Shown: positions 8,341-16,654 of the stretch, in pieces
How positions within the stretch are numbered: the stretch's first letter is position 1
How the letters are laid out: each line of letters begins with the position of its first letter
Assembly: GCA_035539075.1 (NCBI GenBank)
Contig: DATLJB010000052.1
Location: 56,321 to 120,320 of the forward strand
Reading direction: 5' to 3'
Length of the DNA: 64,000 nucleotides
From: Dongia_B sp035539075
Lineage (GTDB): Bacteria > Pseudomonadota > Alphaproteobacteria > Dongiales > Dongiaceae
Position numbers and translations under genes: made by a program
Notes under the pieces: model-generated
Databases searched by the model: none
Seen by the model: only the letters and a program-made list of their open reading frames with translations
Told to the model about the DNA's origin: nothing

Positions 8341-9108
8341 ATGAAGCGTGTCTTATTGGCGGCTGGTGCCGCTATCCTCTTGACGACAGCGCATCCCGCG
8401 CTGGGCGTTGCCGATACCGCCACGAGCGTAACCAATGCGAGCGAGATGGATGCCGGCGCCTTGATCGGCAAGAAAGTTGTTGATGCCAACAACGATACGG
8501 TCGGCAAGATCGACAGCGTCCTGGTCAATGCGGACGGCAAGGTGAATGCCGTCGTTATCGATGTCAGCTCCTGGCTTGAAAGCAAGAAGCTGGTATCGGT
8601 TCAATGGACGGACCTGAAGCTGAATGCCGACGGCAATGTCGTCACCGGCCTCAGCAAGGATCAGGCGAAGCAGGCCGCCGGCTACAGCTATCAGAGTGAG
8701 CAGCTCCGAGGCCATGTCTTTACCAGCGACAACCAGCTCTACCAGAGCAACAACGCTGCAGGCGTCACCAACCAGAGCGCAGCGAATGCCCAGTCCGATA
8801 CCTCTGCCGAGAAGGGCCAGAGCGGTCTCAAGAATGCTGATGGCAGCCTCAATGCAAGCGAGGTCATCGGTCTTGAAGTACGTAACCCAGACAACCAGAA
8901 TGTCGGCAAGATCAGCGAAGTTCTCTTGAACAACAAGGGTTCCGCCAATGGCGTCATCGTCGATGTCGGCGGATTTCTCGGCATGGGCACCCATCCGGTG
9001 CGCCTCAAATGGAACGAGATCCAGCTGCACGAGAACGGCAGCGACGATTTTGCCAGCACGTCCATGAGCAAAGACCAGTTGAAGCAATTGCCGATCGTCA
9101 AGCGGTGA
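8341..9108 (+). CDS. exported protein with two PRC-barrel domains
   Basis: A 255-residue protein with a Sec signal peptide (about residues 1-25). The first PRC-barrel is at about 38-105 (LIGKKVVDANNDTVGKID) and the second at about 175-240 (VIGLEVRNPDNQNVGKIS, FLGMGTHPVRL), with a Gln/Asn/Ser-rich linker. It is probably periplasmic. GGAG lies 8 bases before the ATG. The second domain resembles the cytosolic PRC protein at 2875 in its GGFLGMG turn. A hairpin terminator follows. The exact function is unknown. Confidence 0.85.
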   Translation: MKRVLLAAGAAILLTTAHPALGVADTATSVTNASEMDAGALIGKKVVDANNDTVGKIDSVLVNADGKVNAVVIDVSSWLESKKLVSVQWTDLKLNADGNVVTGLSKDQAKQAAGYSYQSEQLRGHVFTSDNQLYQSNNAAGVTNQSAANAQSDTSAEKGQSGLKNADGSLNASEVIGLEVRNPDNQNVGKISEVLLNNKGSANGVIVDVGGFLGMGTHPVRLKWNEIQLHENGSDDFASTSMSKDQLKQLPIVKR

Positions 9109-9119
9109 CCGGCCGGTGA

Positions 9120-9150
9120 CGATGGGCCGCCGTCCAGGTGGCCCATCGTT
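9120..9150. terminator. hairpin between prc and ku genes
   Basis: A 9-bp stem (CGATGGGCC / GGCCCATCG) followed by TTCTC, 12 bp after the PRC-barrel stop and 28 bp before the ku start. Confidence 0.65.
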
Positions 9151-9177
9151 CTCCATATCTCACGGATTGGATACGAT

Positions 9178-10059
9178 ATGGCGACACATGTGAGGGCAAT
9201 CTGGAAAGGCTACTTGAAAATCGCCCAAGTGAGTTGCGCCGTCTCCCTCTACACCGCCGTATCGACATCCGAGAGGCTCGCGTTCCATATGCTCAACCGC
9301 AAGACTGGTCATCGCGTACATCGCCAGCTGGTCGACGGCGAGACCGGTAAGCCGGTTGAGCGCGATGACCAGGTAAAGGGATATCAAGTAGAGAAGGACG
9401 AGTATGTCGTCCTCGAACCTGAAGAAATATCCGCAACAATTCCCGTCAGCAACAAGACGCTGGATATTGGGGCTTTTATCGGCTGCGATCATATCGACAG
9501 CATCTATTTCGACCGCCCCTATTATCTGGCGCCGGCAGATAAGGAAGCGACGGAGACATTCTATCTAATCCGCGAAGGCATGAAGAGGGCCTCCGTGGCG
9601 GCGATCGCCCAAGCTGTCCTTTTTCGGCGCGTGCACTCGCTGCTCATTCGCGCCCACGGACCCGGACTGATCGCCACGATGCTGAACTATGATTACGAGG
9701 TCCGTTCGTCGGCCGATGCCTTCGCAGAGATCCCGAAGTTGACGATCCACCGCGAGATGCTTGATCTAGCAAAGCATATCATCGAGACAAAGCTGGGAAA
9801 GTTCGACCCCAAGGATTTCGATGACCGTTACGAGGCGGCCTTGGCGGATCTGGTCAAAGCGAAGCTGCAAGGGAAGGCCATCAAGCCCCGCAAACCCGCG
9901 AAGACGGCCGAAGTGGTCGATCTCATGGATGCCCTGCGCCGAAGCGCCGGAACGACAAGGTCTGCCCGAAAGCCCGCTGGCACAGCCAAGCGTAGCGCGA
10001 AAACAAAGACCGCAAAGCGGAAGAGTGCACCGGCAGCGGTACGCCGCAAGGCTAGCTGA
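9178..10059 (+). CDS. ku: Ku protein, non-homologous end joining (copy 1)
   Basis: A 293-residue bacterial Ku. It begins with the typical RAIWKGYLKI strand, then FHMLNRKTGHRV, DDQVKGYQVEKDEYVVLE and YYLAPADKEATETFYLIREGM of the DNA-encircling ring. The C-terminal 50 residues are Lys/Arg/Ala-rich, as in Ku proteins whose basic tails aid DNA retention. Ku binds double-strand ends as a dimer and recruits LigD, encoded 1.7 kb upstream. It is convergent with a second, divergent ku gene 10 bp away. Confidence 0.94.
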   Translation: MATHVRAIWKGYLKIAQVSCAVSLYTAVSTSERLAFHMLNRKTGHRVHRQLVDGETGKPVERDDQVKGYQVEKDEYVVLEPEEISATIPVSNKTLDIGAFIGCDHIDSIYFDRPYYLAPADKEATETFYLIREGMKRASVAAIAQAVLFRRVHSLLIRAHGPGLIATMLNYDYEVRSSADAFAEIPKLTIHREMLDLAKHIIETKLGKFDPKDFDDRYEAALADLVKAKLQGKAIKPRKPAKTAEVVDLMDALRRSAGTTRSARKPAGTAKRSAKTKTAKRKSAPAAVRRKAS

Positions 10060-10069
10060 TGGAAGGCGG

Positions 10070-10870
10070 CTATTTCTTGCGCCGCTTCTCCTGAGAGAGG
10101 CTGCGGCGCAGCGCCTCGGTGATGTCGATGACGTTGTCCGCCTGTGCCGGTTCTCGCTTTGCCTTTCCCTTGCGCCGCGCCCCTTTCTTTTTATCGGCGA
10201 TGATCTTCTGCAGGTTCTCCTGCACCGGATCGCTCACCATCTTCGGAGACCATTCCGCAGACTTCTCGGTGATCAGTTTTTCAACCATCGTCACCAGCTT
10301 ACCGTCCGGCTTGGCGGGATGAATATTGGAAAAATATGGCTTGGGATCCCGCACCTCATCACCATAGCGCAGGGTCCAAAGGATTATCCCCCTGTCGCGC
10401 GGACGAAGCATCACTGCCCTCTCCCGCCCGTACATGACCAAACGGGAGATTCCCACCGTCTTGGTCGCCGCCATGGCCTCGCGGATGACGGCAAAGGCCT
10501 CTTCACCGACGGGATCGTCCGGCATGAGGAAATGCGGCTGATCATACCAGACCCATTCGATGCTATCCGCCGGCGCAAACAGGTCGATATCAATCGTTCG
10601 CGTACTCTCCAAGGCCACTGCGTCAAGCTCGTCTTCCTCAAGCATGACATAGTCCCCCTCGCCCTTCTGATACCCTTTCACCTGGTCGTCCGCATCGACG
10701 ACCTTTCCCGAAGCCGCGTCGACATAGCGGCTGATGACCCGGTTGCCAGTCGAGCGATTGAGAACATGGAAGCGCACTCTGTCCCGCTCAGTGGTTGCCG
10801 GCATCATCTGTACCGGACAGGTCACGAGCGAGAGCTTCAGGTAGCCCTTCCAAAAGGTGCGAGGCGGCAC
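10070..10870 (-). CDS. ku: Ku protein, non-homologous end joining (copy 2)
   Basis: A 266-residue Ku with FWKGYLKLSLVTCPVQM, FHVLNRSTGNRVISRYVD, DDQVKGYQKGEGDYVML and FLMPDDPVGEEAFAVIREAM, and a shorter basic tail ending in QEKRRKK. It is clearly paralogous to, but well diverged from, the Ku at 9178. Rhizobia commonly have several Ku proteins, and hetero- versus homodimer roles have been described in Ensifer. The start ATG encodes MPPRTF; no alternative is nearer the conserved domain. Confidence 0.94.
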   Translation of the reverse strand: MPPRTFWKGYLKLSLVTCPVQMMPATTERDRVRFHVLNRSTGNRVISRYVDAASGKVVDADDQVKGYQKGEGDYVMLEEDELDAVALESTRTIDIDLFAPADSIEWVWYDQPHFLMPDDPVGEEAFAVIREAMAATKTVGISRLVMYGRERAVMLRPRDRGIILWTLRYGDEVRDPKPYFSNIHPAKPDGKLVTMVEKLITEKSAEWSPKMVSDPVQENLQKIIADKKKGARRKGKAKREPAQADNVIDITEALRRSLSQEKRRKK

Positions 10871-11009
10871 GGCTTGTTCTCCTCTGCGGATAGGCGATAG
10901 TGCCGCCGTTCCGGCGACGGTCCTGCGACGCGGCGCCGTTCACCTGCCAGGGAACCGCACGCTCACCAAGCGACCCGGAATCCGCCTCAGGCGGGCCGAG
11001 GCGCGCCGT

Positions 11010-11315
11010 TTAACTGAGCGCGGTGCAATGGGCCGGGATACGCAGATCCTGGGTCTGCAAGGTTATCTCGATATGATCATTAACCCGAATACCGCCCCGG
11101 CTCTTGAGCGCGCGCTGGCAAGCGACGCGAATGACCTTTCCGTAATCGAGGACGAGACGGAGATTCCCGAGCACTGGCGTGGCGTGCAGGCCCTCGGCAA
11201 CGAAACTTCGCGGCAAAACGAAAACCAACGAGGATTCGCCCGCCTGTGCCCGCCAGCGATAATCTTCCGGCTCTACGTAAATATATGGAAAGAATTCGAT
11301 TTCGGGATCTTCCAT
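11010..11315 (-). CDS. hypothetical protein, 101 aa
   Basis: A small acidic-to-neutral protein starting MEDPEIEFFPYIYVEPEDYRW, with later short hydrophobic strands (SLVFVLPRSF, RLVLDYGKVIRVAC). It is probably an all-beta domain; no family is recognised. The ATG at 11315 has TGAGGTG upstream; a longer frame to 11354 has no such site. An excellent GGAAC-N16-CGTT stress promoter lies 32 bp before the start, so it is probably under general stress control together with its divergent neighbour. Confidence 0.6.
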   Translation of the reverse strand: MEDPEIEFFPYIYVEPEDYRWRAQAGESSLVFVLPRSFVAEGLHATPVLGNLRLVLDYGKVIRVACQRALKSRGGIRVNDHIEITLQTQDLRIPAHCTALS

Positions 11316-11346
11316 GACCACCTCAGCCGACCACGGCATTTCTATG

Positions 11347-11371
11347 AACGCCAATCACAGTCATTTGTTCC
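11347..11371 (-). promoter_or_regulatory. EcfG/RpoE2-like stress promoter
   Basis: On the minus strand GGAAC and CGTT are separated by 16 bases. This matches the established alphaproteobacterial EcfG (general stress sigma) consensus exactly, with the -10 element 31 bp from the start codon of the gene ending at 11010. Confidence 0.7.
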
Positions 11372-11490
11372 GCTCCGCACCCTCCGCGTTTGGTGCGGTC
11401 CGCAGAGGATAACAGCCTGCACATGACAATATCCTGGCGCGGCACAATATTCGGGCGCAGCGGACTCTTCGGTTCGCGCTCGATCGAAGG

Positions 11491-11514
11491 GGAACAAATC
11501 CCTTTCCGGTCGTT
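11491..11514 (+). promoter_or_regulatory. possible EcfG-like stress promoter
   Basis: GGAAC and CGTT with a 15-base spacer, one shorter than usual. The -10 element is 34 bp before the ATG at 11549. It faces away from the exact match at 11347, making a divergent promoter pair. Confidence 0.45.
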
Positions 11515-11548
11515 TCCCCGAAGGAACCTTCTTCGAAAGGAGTTCCTC

Positions 11549-11818
11549 ATGAGCGAGTCGAAGCTGACGACCGAGCACCAGGAGATCAAGGAATGGATTG
11601 ACCATCGCAAGGGAAGGCCCGCAATGGTTCGGGGCACGGCCGACCGGGGTGGAAGCGCAGTCCTGCGTGTCGATTTCCAGGAGCCGGATCCCGGCCTGGA
11701 GGCGATTTCCTGGGACCGGTTTTTCGAGATTTTCGACAAGAACAACCTCGCATTCCTCAGCCAGGAAAAGACCGCGGAGGGGAAACTCAGCAGGTTTCAC
11801 AAATTCGTGGATCGCTAG
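11549..11818 (+). CDS. small conserved hypothetical protein, 89 aa
   Basis: An 89-residue protein of a type often seen as uncharacterised in bacteria. It has an N-terminal HQEIKEWIDHRKGRPAMVRG helix-strand, then VLRVDFQEPDPG, ISWDRFFEIFDKNNLAFLSQ and a basic end KLSRFHKFV. No enzymatic motif is seen. AAAGGAG lies 6-7 bases before the ATG at 11549, so the upstream in-frame start at 11390 was rejected. It is preceded by a stress-type promoter and followed by a terminator. Confidence 0.75.
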   Translation: MSESKLTTEHQEIKEWIDHRKGRPAMVRGTADRGGSAVLRVDFQEPDPGLEAISWDRFFEIFDKNNLAFLSQEKTAEGKLSRFHKFVDR

Positions 11819-11874
11819 ACAGCTCCCTTGAGCGCTACCGCTCGGGATGGAGCGATCTCGACCCTGACGCGGCT

Positions 11875-11914
11875 TGCTCGCTGCCGTTTCGTTAAAGCGA
11901 GCAGGTTTGTTTTT
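11875..11914 (+). terminator. Rho-independent terminator
   Basis: An 8-bp stem (TGCTCGCT / AGCGAGCA) followed after a few bases by TTTGTTTTT, 57 bp after the stop of the gene at 11549. Confidence 0.65.
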
Positions 11915-12017
11915 CGCGCCCTTCGCGCTTCACCCATGGGTGGCATTAGTCTCCATTGACGCCCGTTAAAAGCTCGGTAAGGTGTCGGCCAGAAGACGCC
12001 CCTAATAGGTTGGCCCG

Positions 12018-13052
12018 ATGCGCAGCTTGAAAACGGTTCATGTCGTCAATTGTCATGCGGAGGGCGAGGTCGGCGATGTGATCGTCGGCGGCGTCGCACC
12101 GCCGCCCGGCGCCACGTTATGGGAACAGCGGCGCTTCATCGCCGAGGACCAGACTTTACGGAATTTCGTCTTGAACGAACCACGTGGCGGCGTATTCCGC
12201 CATGTCAATCTGCTGGTGCCACCGAAAGACCCACGCGCGCAAATGGGCTGGATCATCATGGAGCCGGAAGATACGCCACCGATGTCCGGTTCCAATTCAA
12301 TCTGCGTCGCCACCGTCCTGCTCGATAGCGGCATCCTGCCGATGACTGAGCCTGTCACCAGGCTGGTACTGGAGGCGCCGGGCGGTCTCATCGAGGCGAC
12401 GGCGCAATGTCGCAACGGCAAGGCGGAACGCATCACCATACGCAACCTCCCGTCTTTCGCCGACAAGCTGGACGCCAAGATCGAGGTTCCCGGCCTCGGC
12501 ACCTTGGCGGTCGACACGGCTTATGGCGGCGACAGTTTCGTCCTGGTCGATGGCCGGGCGCTCGGCTTTTCGATCAAGCCGGATGAGGCCCGCGACATCG
12601 CCGTCATTGGCATGAAAATCACCAGAGCCGCCAATGAGCAGCTCGGCTTCACTCATCCGACGAATCCGGATTGGAACCATATCTCCTTTTGCCAGGTGAC
12701 GGCGCCGCTGGAACGCGACGAAGGCGTGCTCTCGGGCTTCAATGCCGTTGCCATCCGGCCCGGCAAGATCGACCGGTCGCCCACCGGCACCGGCTGCTCA
12801 GCCCGCATGGCGGTCCTGCATGCCCGCGGCCTGATGAAAGTCGGCGACCGCTTTATCGGCCGCGCCATCACCGGCTCACGCTTCGATTGCACGATCGATG
12901 CCGAAACAACCATCGGCGGGCGCCCGGCCATTGTCCCGACAATTACCGGCCGGGCCTGGATCACCGGCACCCAGCAGATCATGCTCGATCCCGATGATCC
13001 CTGGCCGCAGGGCTATCGCCTGTCGGATACCTGGCCGAGCATCAAGGCATGA
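12018..13052 (+). CDS. proline racemase family enzyme (Ser/Cys type)
   Basis: A 344-residue enzyme of the proline racemase / hydroxyproline epimerase / trans-3-hydroxyproline dehydratase superfamily. The first catalytic loop reads PPMSGSNSICV, with Ser90 where racemases have Cys. The second loop, SPTGTGCSARMAV, keeps Cys260. Ser/Cys variants occur among hydroxyproline epimerase-like members, so a racemase name would be premature. The start follows weak Shine-Dalgarno sequence. No transporter or other hydroxyproline catabolic gene is adjacent, which leaves the substrate open. Confidence 0.82.
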   Translation: MRSLKTVHVVNCHAEGEVGDVIVGGVAPPPGATLWEQRRFIAEDQTLRNFVLNEPRGGVFRHVNLLVPPKDPRAQMGWIIMEPEDTPPMSGSNSICVATVLLDSGILPMTEPVTRLVLEAPGGLIEATAQCRNGKAERITIRNLPSFADKLDAKIEVPGLGTLAVDTAYGGDSFVLVDGRALGFSIKPDEARDIAVIGMKITRAANEQLGFTHPTNPDWNHISFCQVTAPLERDEGVLSGFNAVAIRPGKIDRSPTGTGCSARMAVLHARGLMKVGDRFIGRAITGSRFDCTIDAETTIGGRPAIVPTITGRAWITGTQQIMLDPDDPWPQGYRLSDTWPSIKA

Positions 13053-13273
13053 GGCGGGCGAAGCCGATGCCGATCCGAACCATCGGAGCCCCGGCCACAA
13101 GGACCTGCGGTCAATCATGAACCCGGCTACCTAACGGGGCGGATGGAATCACAATTGTTAAAGCCACGCGCAATCTTTGAATAAATCTGGCGCCAATCCA
13201 TTGCTGATCCGTTGACGGCAAGCCCGCCAGAGGGTTTCCTTGCAGGGCAACACAGGTATGGGAGGCCTCAGCG

Positions 13274-13525
13274 ATGTCTTCGACAATGCTTCTGACCGGC
13301 ACACCTGTAACCAGCGCACGGCGTGTGGCGACCCCACGTAAACGGCGCTTCGATCAACGCGCGCAGAGAGACCTCCGGCGGCTTCTGGCTGCTTTGCGGG
13401 AAATCGGCGATCGGCCGAACCTGGAACAAATATTGCTGCGCTATGAGGTGAGCAAGGCAAGGCTGACTGCCTTCGTGGGGAAGGTTGAAGCCGAAGCGCT
13501 TATCAGCGAAAGCTGTTGCCAATAG
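13274..13525 (+). CDS. hypothetical helical protein, 83 aa
   Basis: A frame with GGGAGG about 8 bases before the ATG. It encodes an Arg-rich, mostly helical small protein (RDLRRLLAALREIG, NLEQILLRYEVSKARL) with two Cys near the end. No family is recognised. It may be real because of its Shine-Dalgarno and plausible composition; confidence is limited by its length. Confidence 0.4.
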   Translation: MSSTMLLTGTPVTSARRVATPRKRRFDQRAQRDLRRLLAALREIGDRPNLEQILLRYEVSKARLTAFVGKVEAEALISESCCQ

Positions 13526-13662
13526 GCGAAGCTTCAAACAGCGCTGCCGGCAGCCGCGGCTCAGGATAGCAGGCTCAAAAGCATCAGCCATGCCGCGGGC
13601 TGACCAGCAGTTGGCACATCTCGTTTGCGCCGATTGTCTGTTTCTTCGCCGGGCTCGATTGA

Positions 13663-13911
13663 TCAGCCGCCTTTTTCCCTGTGCTGGCTTCGCTTTCCCG
13701 GGGAAGGTGCGGCGTCCGCATTAAGCGATCCTTGGTCCGGGGATCTCGGCCTCCCCCTCGTCTCCTTGCCGTGCAAGCCCTGCGCGTAATCAGCAGTTTC
13801 ACCCTCCAGACGTTTCTGCCGTTCCGAGGCGTGTTCCGTGACGTGCACGCCTTCCTTGTTCAACTCCTCAATCTTATCCCGATATTCATCGTCCGACTTT
13901 ATCTTCGGCAT
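13663..13911 (-). CDS. small charged hypothetical protein, 82 aa
   Basis: Starts MPKIKSDDEYRDKIEELNKE with GGAGG upstream of the ATG at 13911. It is rich in Lys, Glu and Arg, with no hydrophobic core at the C terminus, so it is probably disordered. It lies in a group of similar small hydrophilic proteins (14040, 14259), as found in general-stress loci of rhizobia. The function is unknown. Confidence 0.5.
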   Translation of the reverse strand: MPKIKSDDEYRDKIEELNKEGVHVTEHASERQKRLEGETADYAQGLHGKETRGRPRSPDQGSLNADAAPSPGKRSQHREKGG

Positions 13912-13971
13912 CTCTTTTCCTCCATATATCCGCAGTTGCGGCGCCCTCTTCGGGCCGCGTGCCCTCATGAA

Positions 13972-13996
13972 GGAACATCGGCCAGTCGGCTTTGTT
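13972..13996 (+). promoter_or_regulatory. EcfG-like stress promoter candidate
   Basis: GGAAC, 16-base spacer, TGTT: one mismatch from the GGAAC-N16/17-CGTT consensus, ending 43 bp before the ATG at 14040. Confidence 0.45.
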
Positions 13997-14039
13997 CTCT
14001 TTTTGAAGCAACTTCCGATCGGGTGGATGGAATTCAGCG

Positions 14040-14225
14040 ATGAAAATCAAGGAAAAGCCGTTCCGCCGGGTCGGACCCGAGGATGAAGAACGCAGGAGCC
14101 GCCCCAGACATGCAACCCGCCAGGGACCGGCGGGAGAGACCGGGAAAGACACCGCCGAACGCGGCGAGGACCTAAAGCAGGGCGCCGGCGCCCGGGCCGA
14201 AGCCGCCGAGGCAAAGGACGACTGA
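14040..14225 (+). CDS. small charged hypothetical protein, 61 aa
   Basis: A frame of 61 residues of almost only charged and small residues (KIKEKPFRRVGPEDEERR, then ETGKDTAERGEDLKQG). No domain is recognised. It is placed after a stress-type promoter and 33 bp before the next small gene, so the two may form a unit. The Shine-Dalgarno is poor. Confidence 0.35.
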   Translation: MKIKEKPFRRVGPEDEERRSRPRHATRQGPAGETGKDTAERGEDLKQGAGARAEAAEAKDD

Positions 14226-14258
14226 CGCAGCTTGAATCTGATGAAGGAGAGCACTCCT

Positions 14259-14612
14259 ATGGTCAAAGGAGCGGCGGAGAAGCCATCCAGCGAGAACTTC
14301 GGCAGGGCGCAGAGAGAGGTCCGCGACGGGAAAGCGGGGCAAACCGTGGAGCCGGAAGCGCAGTTTCCTGAAAATCCCGACCGCGCGAGTGAAGCCGGCT
14401 ACACTTATGGGGAGGCGGCCCCGGAGCCGCCAGGGCGTCGCATGGAAACGCCACCGGCCGCGGCGCGCCAGGCACCCGTCTCCGATACCGATCTGGAGAG
14501 ATACGCTTCGAAAAAGAAACAGCGCTGGATTGAGCGCCGCGAGCGCGAACTTGAAACCGACTTGCAAGAAAAGGCGGAGCAGATCGGGCGGCGGGGAAAT
14601 TTCCGCTCCTGA
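14259..14612 (+). CDS. hydrophilic hypothetical protein, 117 aa
   Basis: Starts MVKGAAEKPSSENF at 14259, with AAGGAG about 9 bases upstream. The middle has ENPDRASEAGYTYGEAAPEP, weakly reminiscent of the NPERASEAG unit of the KGG protein at 7775. The C terminus is a long charged helix (RYASKKKQRWIERRERELE). It is probably a disordered or coiled stress protein; the function is unknown. Confidence 0.5.
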   Translation: MVKGAAEKPSSENFGRAQREVRDGKAGQTVEPEAQFPENPDRASEAGYTYGEAAPEPPGRRMETPPAAARQAPVSDTDLERYASKKKQRWIERRERELETDLQEKAEQIGRRGNFRS

Positions 14613-14720
14613 CAAGACCACCGCTTAGGTGACAAGAGCGGAAGAAACGGAGGCGTAAAGCGAAGATATTGGCGCTGTCGGAATGGGCCGCCGGCGGGGC
14701 ATGTCTGGCGTCGGCGGTCG

Positions 14721-16652
14721 ATGATGCGAAAAGTCGTCAAGATATCTGCCTGGGTTTTCGGAAGCCTGATGGTCCTGGCTATCGCCTTCGGCGGCGCCCT
14801 GTACCTTTTCGTTTCCTCCGATTATTTCCGTAGCCTGGTAGAGAACCGGGCCAACAGCTCCACGGGCCGGAAGACAGAAATCGGCAAAATTGAGGTTTCC
14901 TGGGGCCGGGTCACGCATGTGCGCCTGACCGATGTCAGCCTTTCCAATACCGATTGGGGGAAAGCGCCCAATATGTTTGAAGCCGGCCTGATCGACTTCG
15001 ATCTGAGCCTTTGGCCGTTACTCAGCGGACATATCGACATCCCCCAACTGACGATCGAGAAGCCGAAAGTTGCGTTGGAGAGGAATGCCAAGGATCAATC
15101 GAACTGGAGCTTCCAGCAAAGTCCCGTCGCTGCTTCAGCGGCCCAAACCGTAACGCCGAACCAACGCGGCAACGCCCCGATCATCGGTCGCCTGCGGATC
15201 GATGACGGAAGAATCAGCTATATCGACCAGAAGCGCCGCCTCTCCCTGGAAGGTACTGTCAACATCGCCTCGGGTGCCGCTTCGGCGGCAGAGCAGGTCC
15301 GCCTCGCCATGAAGGGCTCAATAGAGGATAAGCCGCTCTCTCTATCCTTCACCGGTGGTTCGGTCCTGCTCCTGCGAAACGGCTCTGCGCCTTACCCCCT
15401 ATCTCTCAAGGTGAGCTATGGAGACACCAGGCTTTCTCTCAGCGGCAAGATAGATGACCCCTTCAAATTCGAAGGAGCAGATGTCAAATTGCATTTGCAA
15501 GGATCAGATCTTGCAGAAGTATTTCCGGTGCTCGGCATCCCCGCCCCTCCGACGCCGCCTTATGATCTGGCCGGCAACCTGGAGCGCACCGGTGATTCGT
15601 GGAAGGTAACCAATCTTGCCGGCACTGTCGGCAGAAGCGACATCTCTGGGGCAATCTCCATCGAGCGCAAGAGCGGCAGATCGTTGCTGCGCGCCAACCT
15701 CACCTCCACCAACCTCAACTTTGACGACCTTGGACCGCTGGTCGGCGTCCCGCCCAGCGCGCAAAAGGGCGATGCCGCATCGCCGCAGCAGACACAGCAG
15801 AAACGGAACCGCGACCAGCAGCAGAATCTCTTTCCCGATACGCCGCTCCATGTCGAGCGGCTGCGCGAGATGGATATGGATGTTTCCCTCAGCGCAAAAC
15901 ACGTAACCGCGGCTCCCTATCTGCCGGTCAAAGTGCTGTCAGGACATGTGTCGATCAAGGATGGGAATGCAAGGGTCGATCCGCTCAAGCTCGCCGTGGC
16001 TGGCGGTACCATTGCCGGCAGCATGGGCGTGGATGCGCGCCCGGATACGCCGATCGTGACAGCGAAGCTGGGTTTCAGGGATCTCGACCTAAAAGAGTTC
16101 TTTCGCGATTCAAAGTATTTCACCACGACCAATGGCAAAGTCCTGGGCTATGTCGATTTGCAGGGAACGGGCAACTCCCTGGCCAAGGTGTTCGGAAGCG
16201 CCAATGGCGAAGGTGGGCTCGCGATGACCGGCGGATCGATCAGCGGCCTGCTGATCGATCTGGCGGGTTTGGATATTGGTCATGCCCTCATTTTATACAT
16301 CACCGAGGATCAACGCTTACCGATCCGCTGCGCAATGGGCCGTCTTTCCTTCCAGAACGGGGCGGTCATCTTTGACAGGACGATGATGGATACAACCCGG
16401 TCGGTGCTGCATGTCAATGGACAAACCGACCTGAACAGCCAGGTGGTCAATATGAAGATTGAAGCGGATGCCAAGAAATTTAGCCTCCTGGACCTGGAGG
16501 CACCGGTGCTGTTCCAGGGAAAATTGCGCAAACCGGATATTTCGATCGGCAAGAAAGTGCCGATCCCGCTGATCGAGCTCGGCGGCGCGCGGGACCTGGA
16601 TTGCAGCAGTCAGATCAAGGCGGCGCTACCCGGCCTTGAGCAGGTTAACTGA
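14721..16652 (+). CDS. AsmA family protein
   Basis: A 643-residue envelope protein. An N-terminal membrane anchor (about residues 9-31) is followed by a long periplasmic beta-rich region with the AsmA opening pattern (TGRKTEIGKIEVSWGR, WGKAPNMFEAG, LTIEKPKVALERN). The C-terminal AsmA_2-like part contains TGGSISGLLIDLAGLDIGHAL and DRTMMDTTRSVLHVNGQ. AsmA-like proteins are thought to form bridge-like lipid conduits between the membranes. The next gene starts 2 bp after the stop, suggesting an operon with the YihY/BrkB protein. Confidence 0.9.
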   Translation: MMRKVVKISAWVFGSLMVLAIAFGGALYLFVSSDYFRSLVENRANSSTGRKTEIGKIEVSWGRVTHVRLTDVSLSNTDWGKAPNMFEAGLIDFDLSLWPLLSGHIDIPQLTIEKPKVALERNAKDQSNWSFQQSPVAASAAQTVTPNQRGNAPIIGRLRIDDGRISYIDQKRRLSLEGTVNIASGAASAAEQVRLAMKGSIEDKPLSLSFTGGSVLLLRNGSAPYPLSLKVSYGDTRLSLSGKIDDPFKFEGADVKLHLQGSDLAEVFPVLGIPAPPTPPYDLAGNLERTGDSWKVTNLAGTVGRSDISGAISIERKSGRSLLRANLTSTNLNFDDLGPLVGVPPSAQKGDAASPQQTQQKRNRDQQQNLFPDTPLHVERLREMDMDVSLSAKHVTAAPYLPVKVLSGHVSIKDGNARVDPLKLAVAGGTIAGSMGVDARPDTPIVTAKLGFRDLDLKEFFRDSKYFTTTNGKVLGYVDLQGTGNSLAKVFGSANGEGGLAMTGGSISGLLIDLAGLDIGHALILYITEDQRLPIRCAMGRLSFQNGAVIFDRTMMDTTRSVLHVNGQTDLNSQVVNMKIEADAKKFSLLDLEAPVLFQGKLRKPDISIGKKVPIPLIELGGARDLDCSSQIKAALPGLEQVN

Positions 16653-16654
16653 GG

